Below are positions 1 through 6,299 of a stretch of 12,456 bases of DNA, in pieces; position 1 is the first letter of the stretch, and each line of letters starts with the position of its first letter. Made by a program: the position numbers and the translations under genes. Under the pieces are notes generated by a model. The model worked only from the letters and a program-made list of their open reading frames with translations. It did not search any database and was not told where the DNA came from. The stretch is from contig CAIQEX010000770.1 in assembly GCA_903870955.1 (NCBI GenBank), positions 1 through 12,456 on the forward strand. The letters run 5' to 3'. Source of the stretch: an uncultured beta proteobacterium. Its GTDB lineage: Bacteria; Pseudomonadota; Gammaproteobacteria; Burkholderiales; Burkholderiaceae_C.

Positions 1-115
1 GGGTAGGAAACGTAAAAGCTGCGGAATTATCGGGTGAAGCGATTCTGCCTCCTGGGCACCGCACACCCATGTCGCTCCAGTAGTCGACCTGCCTATCGGC
101 CGCTATGATTTGACG
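1..115. other. Left edge, no recognisable gene
   Basis: No recognisable protein or RNA is seen here. One forward frame is open from base 3 to a TAG at 81-83 and could be the last 26 codons of a gene that begins outside the window, but its translation matches no family I know and has no motif. The last 20 bases carry a -10-like box for the next gene. Confidence 0.3.
104..109 (+). promoter_or_regulatory. -10-like box TATGAT before the zinc-ribbon gene
   Basis: TATGAT matches the sigma-70 -10 consensus at 5 of 6 positions and ends 6 nt before the ATG at 116. If used, transcription would begin at or next to the start codon and give a leaderless mRNA. No good -35 element sits 16-18 nt upstream, so this rests on the -10 box and on the absence of a Shine-Dalgarno sequence. 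Confidence 0.35.
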
Positions 116-853
116 ATGGCCACCAGCCCAACCACCACCTGCCCGTCCTGCCGCGCCGCCATGGACCGCAGTGCATTTGACAGCGTCGACGGGGGCAAAG
201 TGGAGTTGGATTTGTGTTTTTCCTGCCAGGGCATCTGGTTTGACCCGCACGAAAACCTCAAGCTCACGCCCGCTGCGCTGGTGGAACTGTTTCGGCTTTT
301 GCACGACAAGCGTGACGCGCCACGCCAACCTCTGGTATCCAAACTGGCCTGCCCGCACTGCACCCGCACACTAACGCAGGGTTTTGACGTGGTGCGCAGC
401 GGCCGCTACATCACCTTCCGCTGCCCGAATCGGGATGGGCGCTTCAGCACGTTTTCAGCCTTCATGATCGAAAAGGGCTTCGTGCGCCAGCTGACCCAAC
501 CGGAAATTGAAGACCTGGCGATGCGCGTCGGTGTGATCCATTGCGACAGCTGCGGTGCACCGGTGGACCTGCGCAAAGACCAGTCCTGCCCGCATTGCCG
601 CTGCGCCTTTTCGTTGCTCGATCCAAGGGCGGTGGAGCAGGCGCTGGCAGGTTACGCACGGGCCGCCACGCAAGCGCAAACGATCCAGGTGCCTGAGCTG
701 GCCGATGCTCTGGTGATGCTGGAGCGCGACCGCTTGAAAGCGCAGCGCGAAGCGCAGGCACAATCCGGCTCGCTGTTCAATCTCAACCGTGAAGTGAAGG
801 ATGTGGATTTGTGGGAACTGGGCGTTTCCATGGTCTGGAAAATGTTGCGCTAG
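116..853 (+). CDS. Triple zinc-ribbon protein (zf-TFIIB-like)
   Basis: A predicted soluble protein of 245 residues with three zinc-ribbon-like elements. The first has C9/C12 and C34/C37, followed by the GIWFD stretch typical of zf-TFIIB proteins. The second has C79/C82 and C103, but the expected fourth ligand is replaced by the RDGR stretch at 106-109. The third is complete with C143/C146 and C158/C161. The C-terminal 80 residues look helical and charged. No enzymatic motif is visible and the function is unknown; the ribbons suggest binding to nucleic acid or protein. The ATG at 116 is preferred over an in-frame TTG at 110 because it sits right behind a -10-like box. The TerB-like gene follows 83 nt downstream on the same strand and may be a functional partner. 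Confidence 0.8.
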   Translation: MATSPTTTCPSCRAAMDRSAFDSVDGGKVELDLCFSCQGIWFDPHENLKLTPAALVELFRLLHDKRDAPRQPLVSKLACPHCTRTLTQGFDVVRSGRYITFRCPNRDGRFSTFSAFMIEKGFVRQLTQPEIEDLAMRVGVIHCDSCGAPVDLRKDQSCPHCRCAFSLLDPRAVEQALAGYARAATQAQTIQVPELADALVMLERDRLKAQREAQAQSGSLFNLNREVKDVDLWELGVSMVWKMLR

Positions 854-892
854 CCCTCATCTGAACCTTGTTATTCCGCAGCCAAGTTCACT

Positions 893-927
893 CCGAATAC
901 CGCATACCTCATACCAAATACCGAATA
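893..927 (+). repeat. Five tandem heptamers, consensus CCNNATA
   Basis: Five 7-base units run without interruption for 35 bases. Every unit has CC in positions 1-2 and ATA in positions 5-7. Positions 3-4 vary in the order GA, GC, TC, AA, GA, so the first and last units are identical. The tract ends 9 nt before the ATG of the TerB-like gene, in a leader with no Shine-Dalgarno sequence. It resembles the short tandem heptamer repeats described in cyanobacteria and some other bacteria. A role in transcription or translation is inference. Confidence 0.75.
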
Positions 928-936
928 CGCCCGCCC

Positions 937-1398
937 ATGCTCAGCCCCATCAAAGCCTTTCTGTCCAGCTTCTTTCTTCCCGATGAAAGCCTGCAATCCA
1001 TGGACGAGGCGCGCGGCCTGCAACTGGCCACCGCCGTACTGCTGGTGGAGGTGATGCGCTGCGACTCTAACTTCGCCACGAAAGAGCGCGAAGCCACAGA
1101 ACGCGCCTTGCGCAAGGCCTTCGCCTTGAGCGACGCCGAGTTGGTGCGTCTGATGGCGCAAGCCGAGCAAACCGCGCAGGGTGCCAACGATTACTTTCGC
1201 TTCACCAGCGCCATGAACGACCAGTTCAGCCAAGCGCAAAAAATCCAGGTGGTGGAGCTGATGTGGCAGGTGGCCTTTGCGGACGGCGTGTTGGACGAGA
1301 ACGAACAGCACCTGATTAGCAAGATTGCCGGCTTGCTTCACGTCACCCATGGCGAGTACATCGCCGCCAAGATGCACGCCAAGGAAGCCCTGTCTTAG
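937..1398 (+). CDS. TerB-like (tellurite-resistance TerB family) protein
   Basis: A 153-residue, all-helical predicted cytoplasmic protein of the TerB/COG4103 type. Two acidic metal-site-like segments are visible, as in TerB folds: D43-S-N45 to E50 in the first half, and D116-G-V-L-D120-E-N-E123 in the second. Single-domain TerB proteins are linked to metal binding and stress responses, but most chromosomal copies have no proven role, and nothing here points to tellurite specifically because no other ter gene is near. The ATG at 937 gives a compact family-length protein; a TTG at 868 in the same frame would add 23 residues encoded through the heptamer repeats and is less likely. The gene ends at TAG 1396-1398, overlapping the stop of the convergent esterase gene. 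Confidence 0.8.
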   Translation: MLSPIKAFLSSFFLPDESLQSMDEARGLQLATAVLLVEVMRCDSNFATKEREATERALRKAFALSDAELVRLMAQAEQTAQGANDYFRFTSAMNDQFSQAQKIQVVELMWQVAFADGVLDENEQHLISKIAGLLHVTHGEYIAAKMHAKEALS

Positions 1399-2234
1399 CG
1401 CGGTGCCAGCCCCAGATAGCGCGCCACCTTCAGGCCCAGCGATTGCCCTTCAGTCCGACGAATCTGTGCATCGATGTGGTCCACGGCATGGTCGGCGCCA
1501 GGGACTATCTGCAAGTCGTACACCGCACCCGATGCCTGCCAGACCTTGGCCGTAGCGGCCTGCGAGGCAAATGCCACATGGGACAGGCCCTTGCTGCCTT
1601 TGCCTCCGGCTATCGGCACGTTTTGGTCGTCTGCGCCATGCAGCGCCAACAGGCGTTTGCCCTGCGCTGCCGGGCACTGTGTGGCGCCATTCTCCAGCGT
1701 GCCGGAGACGGAAACCGCTGCGGCGAAATGGTCTGTTTCACACATCAGACGTTGCGTCATCATGGCGCCGTTAGAGTGACCGATGGCAAAGATGCGGTTG
1801 CGCTCCACGCCGTATTGCCCGGCAAGCTGATTCACGGCAGCCTGGATATAGGCCACATCGTCCACCCGCTTTTCGGCGGGTTGACCGCAACAGGCGCCTG
1901 CATTCCAGCCCAGGCGTTGCGCACCCAGCATGCGAGCCACAGGCGTGCCGTTCAGGTAGGCGACGACAAACCCGTATTCTTCTGCCTCCGCGTTCAAATT
2001 GAGCCCTCCTTCCGACTGCTGTGTGGCGATGCGCTGGGCATTGCCCAGCCCGCCATGCAGCACCACCACGAGCGCACGCGAGCCGCTGGCCGGGAGATGG
2101 CCGGGGACGTAAATCACCGCCTCACGCCCAGCCACCGTTTCGTTGTGCGTTGGCGCGGCTGCGCACAAAAGTGGGGTGCCCAGAAGGGCAATCAAGCTGA
2201 AGACGCATGCGCGCCCATCGGATTTGAAGTTCAT
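1395..2234 (-). CDS. Secreted LpqC/PHB-depolymerase-type esterase
   Basis: A 279-residue alpha/beta-hydrolase of the COG3509 group (LpqC, feruloyl esterase, polyhydroxybutyrate depolymerase relatives), expected to act outside the inner membrane. Residues 1-27 form a signal peptide: positive start, hydrophobic core 10-23, and an Ala-rich cleavage region. The oxyanion region is L59-H-G-G-L-G. The nucleophile S154 sits in G-H-S-N-G. D203 in the HGADD turn and H249 in GADH are the probable other catalytic residues. The family hallmark WNAGACCG followed by VDD is present at 110-126. The ATG at 2234 is chosen because it begins the signal peptide and has GGAG about 8 nt upstream; an upstream in-frame start would put 38 residues ahead of the signal peptide. 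The natural substrate cannot be told from sequence. Confidence 0.85.
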   Translation of the reverse strand: MNFKSDGRACVFSLIALLGTPLLCAAAPTHNETVAGREAVIYVPGHLPASGSRALVVVLHGGLGNAQRIATQQSEGGLNLNAEAEEYGFVVAYLNGTPVARMLGAQRLGWNAGACCGQPAEKRVDDVAYIQAAVNQLAGQYGVERNRIFAIGHSNGAMMTQRLMCETDHFAAAVSVSGTLENGATQCPAAQGKRLLALHGADDQNVPIAGGKGSKGLSHVAFASQAATAKVWQASGAVYDLQIVPGADHAVDHIDAQIRRTEGQSLGLKVARYLGLAPR

Positions 2235-2371
2235 GGCGATACTCCAGTCGAAATTGGTGAATGGCGAATAGCGCCGCGCCCCTTTTACCTGCCTGCGGGC
2301 CAAGTCCACCTCGGCCTGCCAACACAAGCCTGCGCGGCTAGACTGCAACTTTATCCTCCGGAAAGCGCACC

Positions 2372-2917
2372 ATGATCGCCACGTCCCAAGCCATCCTGCA
2401 TTTCTGGTTTGAAGAACTCAGCGAAAAGCAGCACTTTGTCAAAGACCCCGCGCTCGACGCCGCCATACGCCAACGCTTCGGTGCCACTTTGGAAGCCGCA
2501 GCGCGCTGTGAATTGTTCGGTTGGCGCAGCACGGCGCAGGGGCGACTGGCCGAGATCGTGGTGCTGGACCAGTTCTCACGCAACCTCTTCCGCGACACGC
2601 CACGCGCCTTTGCGCAAGACCCGCTGGCTCTGGTGCTGGCACAGGAACTGGTTGCCAGTGGTCAAGACCGGGCGCTGCCGCCGGTGCAACTGGCTTTTGC
2701 GTATATGCCCTACATGCACAGCGAGTCCGCGGTGGTACAGGCCGAGTCGGTCAGACTTTTTGCCCAACCGGGACTGGAGGACAACCTGAATTTCGCGCTT
2801 CGGCACCAGGAAATTGTGCTGCGCTTTGGCCGCTTTCCGCATCGCAATTCCCAGCTTGGCCGAACTTCCAGCGCTGAAGAATTGGCCTTTCTAAGCCAAC
2901 CCGGCTCTTCGTTTTAA
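2372..2917 (+). CDS. DUF924 family protein
   Basis: A 181-residue soluble protein of the DUF924 family, a TPR-like all-helical fold found in bacteria and eukaryotes and still without an agreed function. Family landmarks appear in order: HFWFEE at 10-15, LDQFSRNLFRDTPRAFAQD at 65-83, the YMPYMHSE helix at 111-118, and FGRFPHRN followed by a conserved LGR near the C-terminus. Length is normal for the family. It is divergent from the esterase gene across 137 bases. A perfect hairpin begins 5 nt after its stop codon. Confidence 0.88.
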   Translation: MIATSQAILHFWFEELSEKQHFVKDPALDAAIRQRFGATLEAAARCELFGWRSTAQGRLAEIVVLDQFSRNLFRDTPRAFAQDPLALVLAQELVASGQDRALPPVQLAFAYMPYMHSESAVVQAESVRLFAQPGLEDNLNFALRHQEIVLRFGRFPHRNSQLGRTSSAEELAFLSQPGSSF

Positions 2918-2921
2918 TGCC

Positions 2922-2939
2922 GTAACCCGAGTGGGTTAC
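2922..2939 (+). other. Hairpin after the DUF924 stop
   Basis: GTAACCC and GGGTTAC form a perfect 7-bp stem around the loop GAGT, starting 5 nt after the TAA at 2915-2917. No U-tract follows on either strand, so a standard intrinsic terminator is unlikely. It may protect an mRNA 3' end or take part in Rho-dependent termination. Confidence 0.5.
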
Positions 2940-2969
2940 CCTCGCCGCCTTACTTCACAGGAAATAACC

Positions 2970-3218
2970 ATGAAAAAACTCCACGTCACCATCAAGTTGG
3001 AAATGTCGGTACCGGACGATTGGGAACTGGTTGAAACCTCTGAAGGCACGCCCGTTCTGAAACTGCCTACAGGCCAGTTTCTCGATCTGGCCATCGAGCC
3101 GCTATTCGCCGCCGACCCGGAAGAGACCTGGTCCAGCACCGAAGACGAAGATGCGCTCAACGACATCCTCGACATGGTGGAGAGCGAGGAAGTCGCCTAC
3201 GAGTTCATCACCCACTAA
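2970..3218 (+). CDS. Small acidic conserved protein, function unknown
   Basis: An 82-residue protein beginning MKKLHVTIKLEMSVPDDWEL, with no signal peptide or membrane segment. The first half looks like short beta strands carrying an aliphatic/charged alternation. The second half is strongly acidic, rich in Glu and Asp between residues 45 and 77. I recall similar small proteins in Comamonadaceae but no assigned function. The ATG at 2970 has AGGA 7-10 nt upstream; an upstream in-frame start at 2931 would be encoded through the hairpin and lacks a ribosome site. The next gene starts 5 bases after this stop, so the two are probably co-translated. Confidence 0.75.
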   Translation: MKKLHVTIKLEMSVPDDWELVETSEGTPVLKLPTGQFLDLAIEPLFAADPEETWSSTEDEDALNDILDMVESEEVAYEFITH

Positions 3219-3222
3219 GACC

Positions 3223-3459
3223 GTGGCACCGCTCACGCTGCGTCTGGTCAACAGCAATGTGCACAGCGTGCACCTGGGCGACGGCACGCATGTGGGCAAC
3301 CTCAAACGCATTGGTGCCATCTGGAAATTCAAGGCGGTGGGCTATGACGCGGACGGTAGCGTGCTACCCGGTGGCGGGCCTTTTACGGACCAGCACAACA
3401 CCCCGTTTGCCGAACCCGATGCGCAGCAAGTGCACGCAGCTTTGGGCGAACCCGGCTAG
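3223..3459 (+). CDS. Small conserved protein, function unknown (GTG start)
   Basis: A 78-residue protein read from a GTG 4 nt after the stop of the preceding gene. It carries a compact conserved-looking core, DGTHVGNLKRIGAIWKFKAVG at 20-40 (split here only by description), followed by a Gly/Pro-rich PGGGPF turn and HNTPF. The pattern suggests a small beta-rich domain that handles a ligand or partner, but I know no function. No ATG is available in the frame after the upstream stop. The tight spacing implies translational coupling with the acidic protein upstream. It ends 15 nt from the convergent exonuclease gene. Confidence 0.65.
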   Translation: MAPLTLRLVNSNVHSVHLGDGTHVGNLKRIGAIWKFKAVGYDADGSVLPGGGPFTDQHNTPFAEPDAQQVHAALGEPG

Positions 3460-3474
3460 AGCCGACGCGCAGTT

Positions 3475-4092
3475 TTAGTCTGCGCCAGTCAAGCCCAGCG
3501 CATGAAACACGCGAATGGCGGCATAGGCGTCATTCGCGGCGTACACCAGTTGCGCCTCGGTCAAACGGGCGTTGGCCCAGTTGCTGGTAGCGGCCTTCTT
3601 GGATTTGATGAAGCGCTGGTTAAACAGCACCGCCACGGCGCCTTTCACACCCATGTCCTTTCGGTAGCCGCGATCCTTGAAGACGGTGTTGAGCTCCAGA
3701 ATGCCCTGCGGTTGCACGCCAAGCTTCTGGACAATGCGTTTGCGGTCATCTCCCAAACCAAAACCGGCCTTGGCCACACCGCCCAGCGCCAGCAGTTCGG
3801 CGCTGATTTCGCTGCAATGCGGGTCCCTTAGCTGAAACACCCAGGCGCGCTCGGTGCTGGCCAGTTGCAGGACGTGCGGGCCGTCGGAGAGTTCCCCGAC
3901 TTTGAAGGTTGGCTTCGATTCGGTATCAAAGCCCCAGGCCGGCGTGTCCTTCAGCCGGGCCAGGGCTTCCCGCGCACCCGCGCCATCGGTGACCAGCGTG
4001 ATCCGGTCCAACCCCAGGCGCTCGAACGGCGGCAGCAACGCAATGGCATCTTTATCTGGGGTCGCGCGGGGAGGATTCGAATGGGTTTGCAT
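3475..4092 (-). CDS. RNase D-like 3'-5' exonuclease (DEDDy)
   Basis: A 205-residue protein carrying a single DEDD exonuclease domain related to RNase D and WRN. These enzymes remove nucleotides from RNA or DNA 3' ends using two metal ions. Motif I is D56-T-E58, motif II is D115 or D116 in FGLGDD, and motif III is Y184-A-A-N-D188, which marks the DEDDy subclass. The protein lacks the HRDC domains of full RNase D, so it is a stand-alone catalytic domain; the preferred substrate cannot be told. The ATG at 4092 lies 8 nt behind a -10-like box shared with the divergent gene, so the mRNA may have almost no leader. Confidence 0.88.
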   Translation of the reverse strand: MQTHSNPPRATPDKDAIALLPPFERLGLDRITLVTDGAGAREALARLKDTPAWGFDTESKPTFKVGELSDGPHVLQLASTERAWVFQLRDPHCSEISAELLALGGVAKAGFGLGDDRKRIVQKLGVQPQGILELNTVFKDRGYRKDMGVKGAVAVLFNQRFIKSKKAATSNWANARLTEAQLVYAANDAYAAIRVFHALGLTGAD

Positions 4093-4098
4093 GGGGAC

Positions 4099-4106
4099 GT
4101 ATCATC
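4099..4106. promoter_or_regulatory. Shared -10-like element between divergent genes
   Basis: The 34-bp gap holds TATCAT on the plus strand (4100-4105) and GATGAT on the minus strand (4106-4101). The plus-strand reading would place transcription start near 4112, leaving room for AAGGAT before the ATG at 4127. The minus-strand reading would start transcription at or next to the exonuclease ATG. Neither direction has a clear -35 element. Confidence 0.35.
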
Positions 4107-4126
4107 GCCTGTTAAGGATATCCCCC

Positions 4127-4435
4127 ATGAAAAAAACGTTTCCGCTCAAAGCCGAAGGCAAAAACCCCGAGCGCATGCTCGAAGCCACCAAGCACGAAAT
4201 CCGCAAATACATCAAACGCGAGCGCCGTCGCGACCTGCCCGAAGGTGTGGATTTCTGGGATTTTGACTGCAAATTCGGCGCTTCGTCCGAGACCGCCAGT
4301 GTCGCCCACCTGGCTGAACTGATTCCGTTGATCGATGCCCTGGTCAAAAGCGATGGCGAGCAGTTCTATATTGAAATCCTGTCCAAGCACGGCCATCGGC
4401 AGACGCGTGACGCTGCTGTCTCGCCAACCGAGTAA
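4127..4435 (+). CDS. DUF6172-like small protein
   Basis: A 102-residue basic, soluble protein beginning MKKTFPLKAEGKNPERMLEA. It has a cluster of Lys and Arg at 26-36 (KYIKRERRR region), then the conserved-looking PEGVDFWDFDCKFG stretch, then a predicted helical second half. I place it in DUF6172 from memory; no function is known. The basic patch could bind nucleic acid, which is inference. The ATG at 4127 has AAGGAT 8 nt upstream, a better start than in-frame upstream codons that would read back across the divergent exonuclease gene. Confidence 0.75.
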   Translation: MKKTFPLKAEGKNPERMLEATKHEIRKYIKRERRRDLPEGVDFWDFDCKFGASSETASVAHLAELIPLIDALVKSDGEQFYIEILSKHGHRQTRDAAVSPTE

Positions 4436-4487
4436 ACCGGTCAGCCCCTGCCCTTTTCCGCAAACGCTCTAGCCACCAGTAAAGCCT

Positions 4488-5093
4488 ATGCAAATCAACT
4501 CCCAGGAAGCCTTGCGTGCCCTTTATGCATCCGCGCGTGAACGCTCGGTGAAGAAGGAACTGCCCCGGCTCGACGTGCATTGCACCCGCTTTATCGCTTT
4601 ATCGCCTCTGGTCGTGGTGGCCAGTTCGGCCGGCAATCTGGCGCTGGACGCATCACCGCGCGGTGGCGAACCCGGCTTCGTCAAAGTGCCGGACGCTGGC
4701 ACGCTTTTGATACCCGATGCGCCAGGGAACAACCGCCTCGACACGCTGGAAAACATCCTCCAGACCGGACAGGTTGGACTGCTGTTTCTGCTGCCGGGCG
4801 TGGACGAAACCCTGCGTGTGAATGGCAGGGCCATTCCTTCAACCGATGCACAGGACATCGAACGGTGCATGGACGCCAAGCGCGCGCCCAAACTGGTGAT
4901 TCGGGTGGCGGTGCAGTCGGCCTACCTGCATTGCGCCAAGGCGCTGATGCGCTCAGCGCTGTGGGACTCGGGCCGCCATGTGCCGCGTTCCATCATGCCG
5001 TCCATGGGCGAGATGATGAAGGACCAGATTGGCGGCGATATTCCGGCGGAGACGCAGGAGCAAATGCTGCTGCGTTACGCACAAGACCTTTAA
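4488..5093 (+). CDS. PPOX-type FMN-binding flavoprotein
   Basis: A 201-residue member of the pyridoxamine 5'-phosphate oxidase-like split-barrel superfamily, closest in memory to the MSMEG_1061/DR2398 group. Such proteins bind FMN (some bind F420 or haem) and often have unknown substrates. Visible landmarks are SPRGGEPGFV at 56-65, PDAPGNNRLDTL at 76-87 (the Arg/Asn-rich flavin phosphate region), a GLLFLLPG beta strand, ETLRVNGRA, and HCAKALMRSALW near 153-164, typical of this subgroup. It is not a true PdxH because the pyridoxal-binding C-terminal pattern is absent. It follows the DUF6172-like gene by 52 nt and probably shares its transcript. Confidence 0.85.
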   Translation: MQINSQEALRALYASARERSVKKELPRLDVHCTRFIALSPLVVVASSAGNLALDASPRGGEPGFVKVPDAGTLLIPDAPGNNRLDTLENILQTGQVGLLFLLPGVDETLRVNGRAIPSTDAQDIERCMDAKRAPKLVIRVAVQSAYLHCAKALMRSALWDSGRHVPRSIMPSMGEMMKDQIGGDIPAETQEQMLLRYAQDL

Positions 5094-5100
5094 GTGCCAA

Positions 5101-5115
5101 CGGGCCTTAGGCCCG
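5101..5115 (+). terminator. Hairpin after the flavoprotein gene
   Basis: CGGGCC and GGCCCG form a perfect 6-bp GC stem around loop TTA, 8 nt after the stop codon. The following bases contain short T groups but no true U-tract, so it would be a weak or Rho-assisted terminator. It also lies in the leader of the next gene. Confidence 0.4.
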
Positions 5116-5147
5116 ATTTCCTGATTTCCCCATATTCCTAATCCTTG

Positions 5148-5768
5148 ATGAACGAACCCGCTTTTAGCCCCGCCGCAGACCGCAACAAACAACCCATTCT
5201 CGAAGTGCTGCAACAGGTGCTGCCTGCACAGGGTCATGCCCTGGAGATTGCCTCGGGCACCGGTCAGCATGTGGCCTGGTTTGCACAACATTTGACGCAT
5301 TGGACGTGGCAGCCCACCGATGCCGACGCACCCGCCCTCAACAGCATTGATGCGCGTATCGCACAGGGGCGCCTTGCCAATGTGCACGCCCCGCTCTTGC
5401 TGGACGTGCTGAGCCCGGTCTGGTTGCCCGCTAACACGCCACCATTTGACGCCATCTACTGCGCCAACATGCTGCATATCGCGCCGTGGGCCACTTGTGA
5501 AGCTTTGATGCACGGTGCTGTGCGCCATCTGGCCAGCAGCGGCATGTTGATCACTTACGGCCCCTATCTGGAAGACGAAGTCGCCACATCTCCCGGAAAC
5601 CTGGGCTTTGACAGGGATTTGCGCTTACAGAACCCCTCCTGGGGGATTCGCCGACGTGAAGACGTGGAATTAGAGGCTGGCAAGGTGGGGCTAAGGCTTG
5701 CGCAGCGCTTTGCCATGCCTGCCAACAACCTGTTGTTGGTTTGGACGCGAACATCAACCACCGTCTGA
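5148..5768 (+). CDS. DUF938 methyltransferase-like protein
   Basis: A 206-residue protein of the DUF938 family, which has the Rossmann fold of class I SAM-dependent methyltransferases; its substrate is unknown. The family opening SPAADRNKQPILEVL is at 7-21. The SAM-binding glycine motif EIASGTGQH is at 33-41, and the post-motif FDAIYCANMLHIAPW segment lies near residues 101-115. The GPYLEDE region and a C-terminal NNLLLVW strand complete the fold. The ATG at 5148 is used; a TTG just before it would add one residue. There is no Shine-Dalgarno sequence; the leader is instead a run of GATTTCC-like repeats. Confidence 0.87.
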   Translation: MNEPAFSPAADRNKQPILEVLQQVLPAQGHALEIASGTGQHVAWFAQHLTHWTWQPTDADAPALNSIDARIAQGRLANVHAPLLLDVLSPVWLPANTPPFDAIYCANMLHIAPWATCEALMHGAVRHLASSGMLITYGPYLEDEVATSPGNLGFDRDLRLQNPSWGIRRREDVELEAGKVGLRLAQRFAMPANNLLLVWTRTSTTV

Positions 5769-5872
5769 GGCGCTGGGGCGCGACTACGTTTCCTTGCAAT
5801 TGAAACCTGGCACTTTACATAGCTGACACTTGCGAAGCAGATGATGGGTGGGTCTCCACTCAAAAGAACACC

Positions 5873-6295
5873 ATGAAAAAAATATCTGCCTCTGTTTGTG
5901 CTCTCGCTGTTGCCGCGTTGCTTTCCAGCAGCCTGTCATTTGCTGACGAACGCGGGCGCCAGGATGAATACCAACAAGGCAATGGGCGTGGTCAGGGCCA
6001 AAACCGGGGCCAGGGCCATGATCGCGGGCGTGACAACCGCCGCTTCGACGGTCAGTTTGACCAACGTGATGGCCGCTGGAATGACCGCCGCCCCGAGTAC
6101 AACGCACGCGGCCCGGAGTTTCACCGGGGTGGCTATATTTCCCATGAATACCGCAGCCGGGCCTACGAAGTCGACTACCGCGAACACCGTCTGAGCCGCC
6201 CTCCTTTAGGTCACCGTTGGGTGCAGGTGGGTGCCGACTACGTGCTGATTGCCATTGCCACCGGCGTCATCGTCAACATCATCCTGAACCACTAG
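5873..6295 (+). CDS. RcnB-like periplasmic protein
   Basis: A 140-residue exported protein of the RcnB family. E. coli RcnB is a periplasmic protein needed for nickel and cobalt homeostasis; most relatives are untested. Residues 1-24 are a signal peptide ending SFA before D25. Residues 26-80 are a low-complexity Gly/Arg/Gln/Asp stretch with GQGQNRGQGHDRGR-type repeats, probably disordered. The conserved domain is at the C-terminus: LSRPPLGHRWVQVGADYVLI followed by a short hydrophobic tail that could touch the membrane. No rcnA or rcnR gene is in the window, so a nickel role is not supported by context. A DsbG-like gene follows 17 nt downstream. Confidence 0.85.
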   Translation: MKKISASVCALAVAALLSSSLSFADERGRQDEYQQGNGRGQGQNRGQGHDRGRDNRRFDGQFDQRDGRWNDRRPEYNARGPEFHRGGYISHEYRSRAYEVDYREHRLSRPPLGHRWVQVGADYVLIAIATGVIVNIILNH

Positions 6296-6299
6296 GCTT

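Noticed and set aside
937..1398. Tellurite-resistance operon
   Set aside because: Only a single TerB-like protein is present; no terC, terD, terZ or related genes are nearby, so the name describes a fold and not a resistance system.
1443..2375. Long plus-strand open frame of about 310 codons opposite the esterase
   Set aside because: It is the antisense of a gene with a clear signal peptide and catalytic motifs. Its translation has no recognisable domain and is rich in Arg, His and Cys, as expected from a GC-biased shadow frame.
3854..4126. Upstream extension of the DUF6172-like gene
   Set aside because: The frame stays open through the start of the divergent exonuclease, but the family-like protein begins at the ATG at 4127, which has AAGGAT in front of it.
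5794..5821. Promoter TTGCAA with TACATA before the RcnB-like gene
   Set aside because: Only 4 of 6 and 3 of 6 positions match the consensus, with a 16-bp spacer; too weak to list as a feature.
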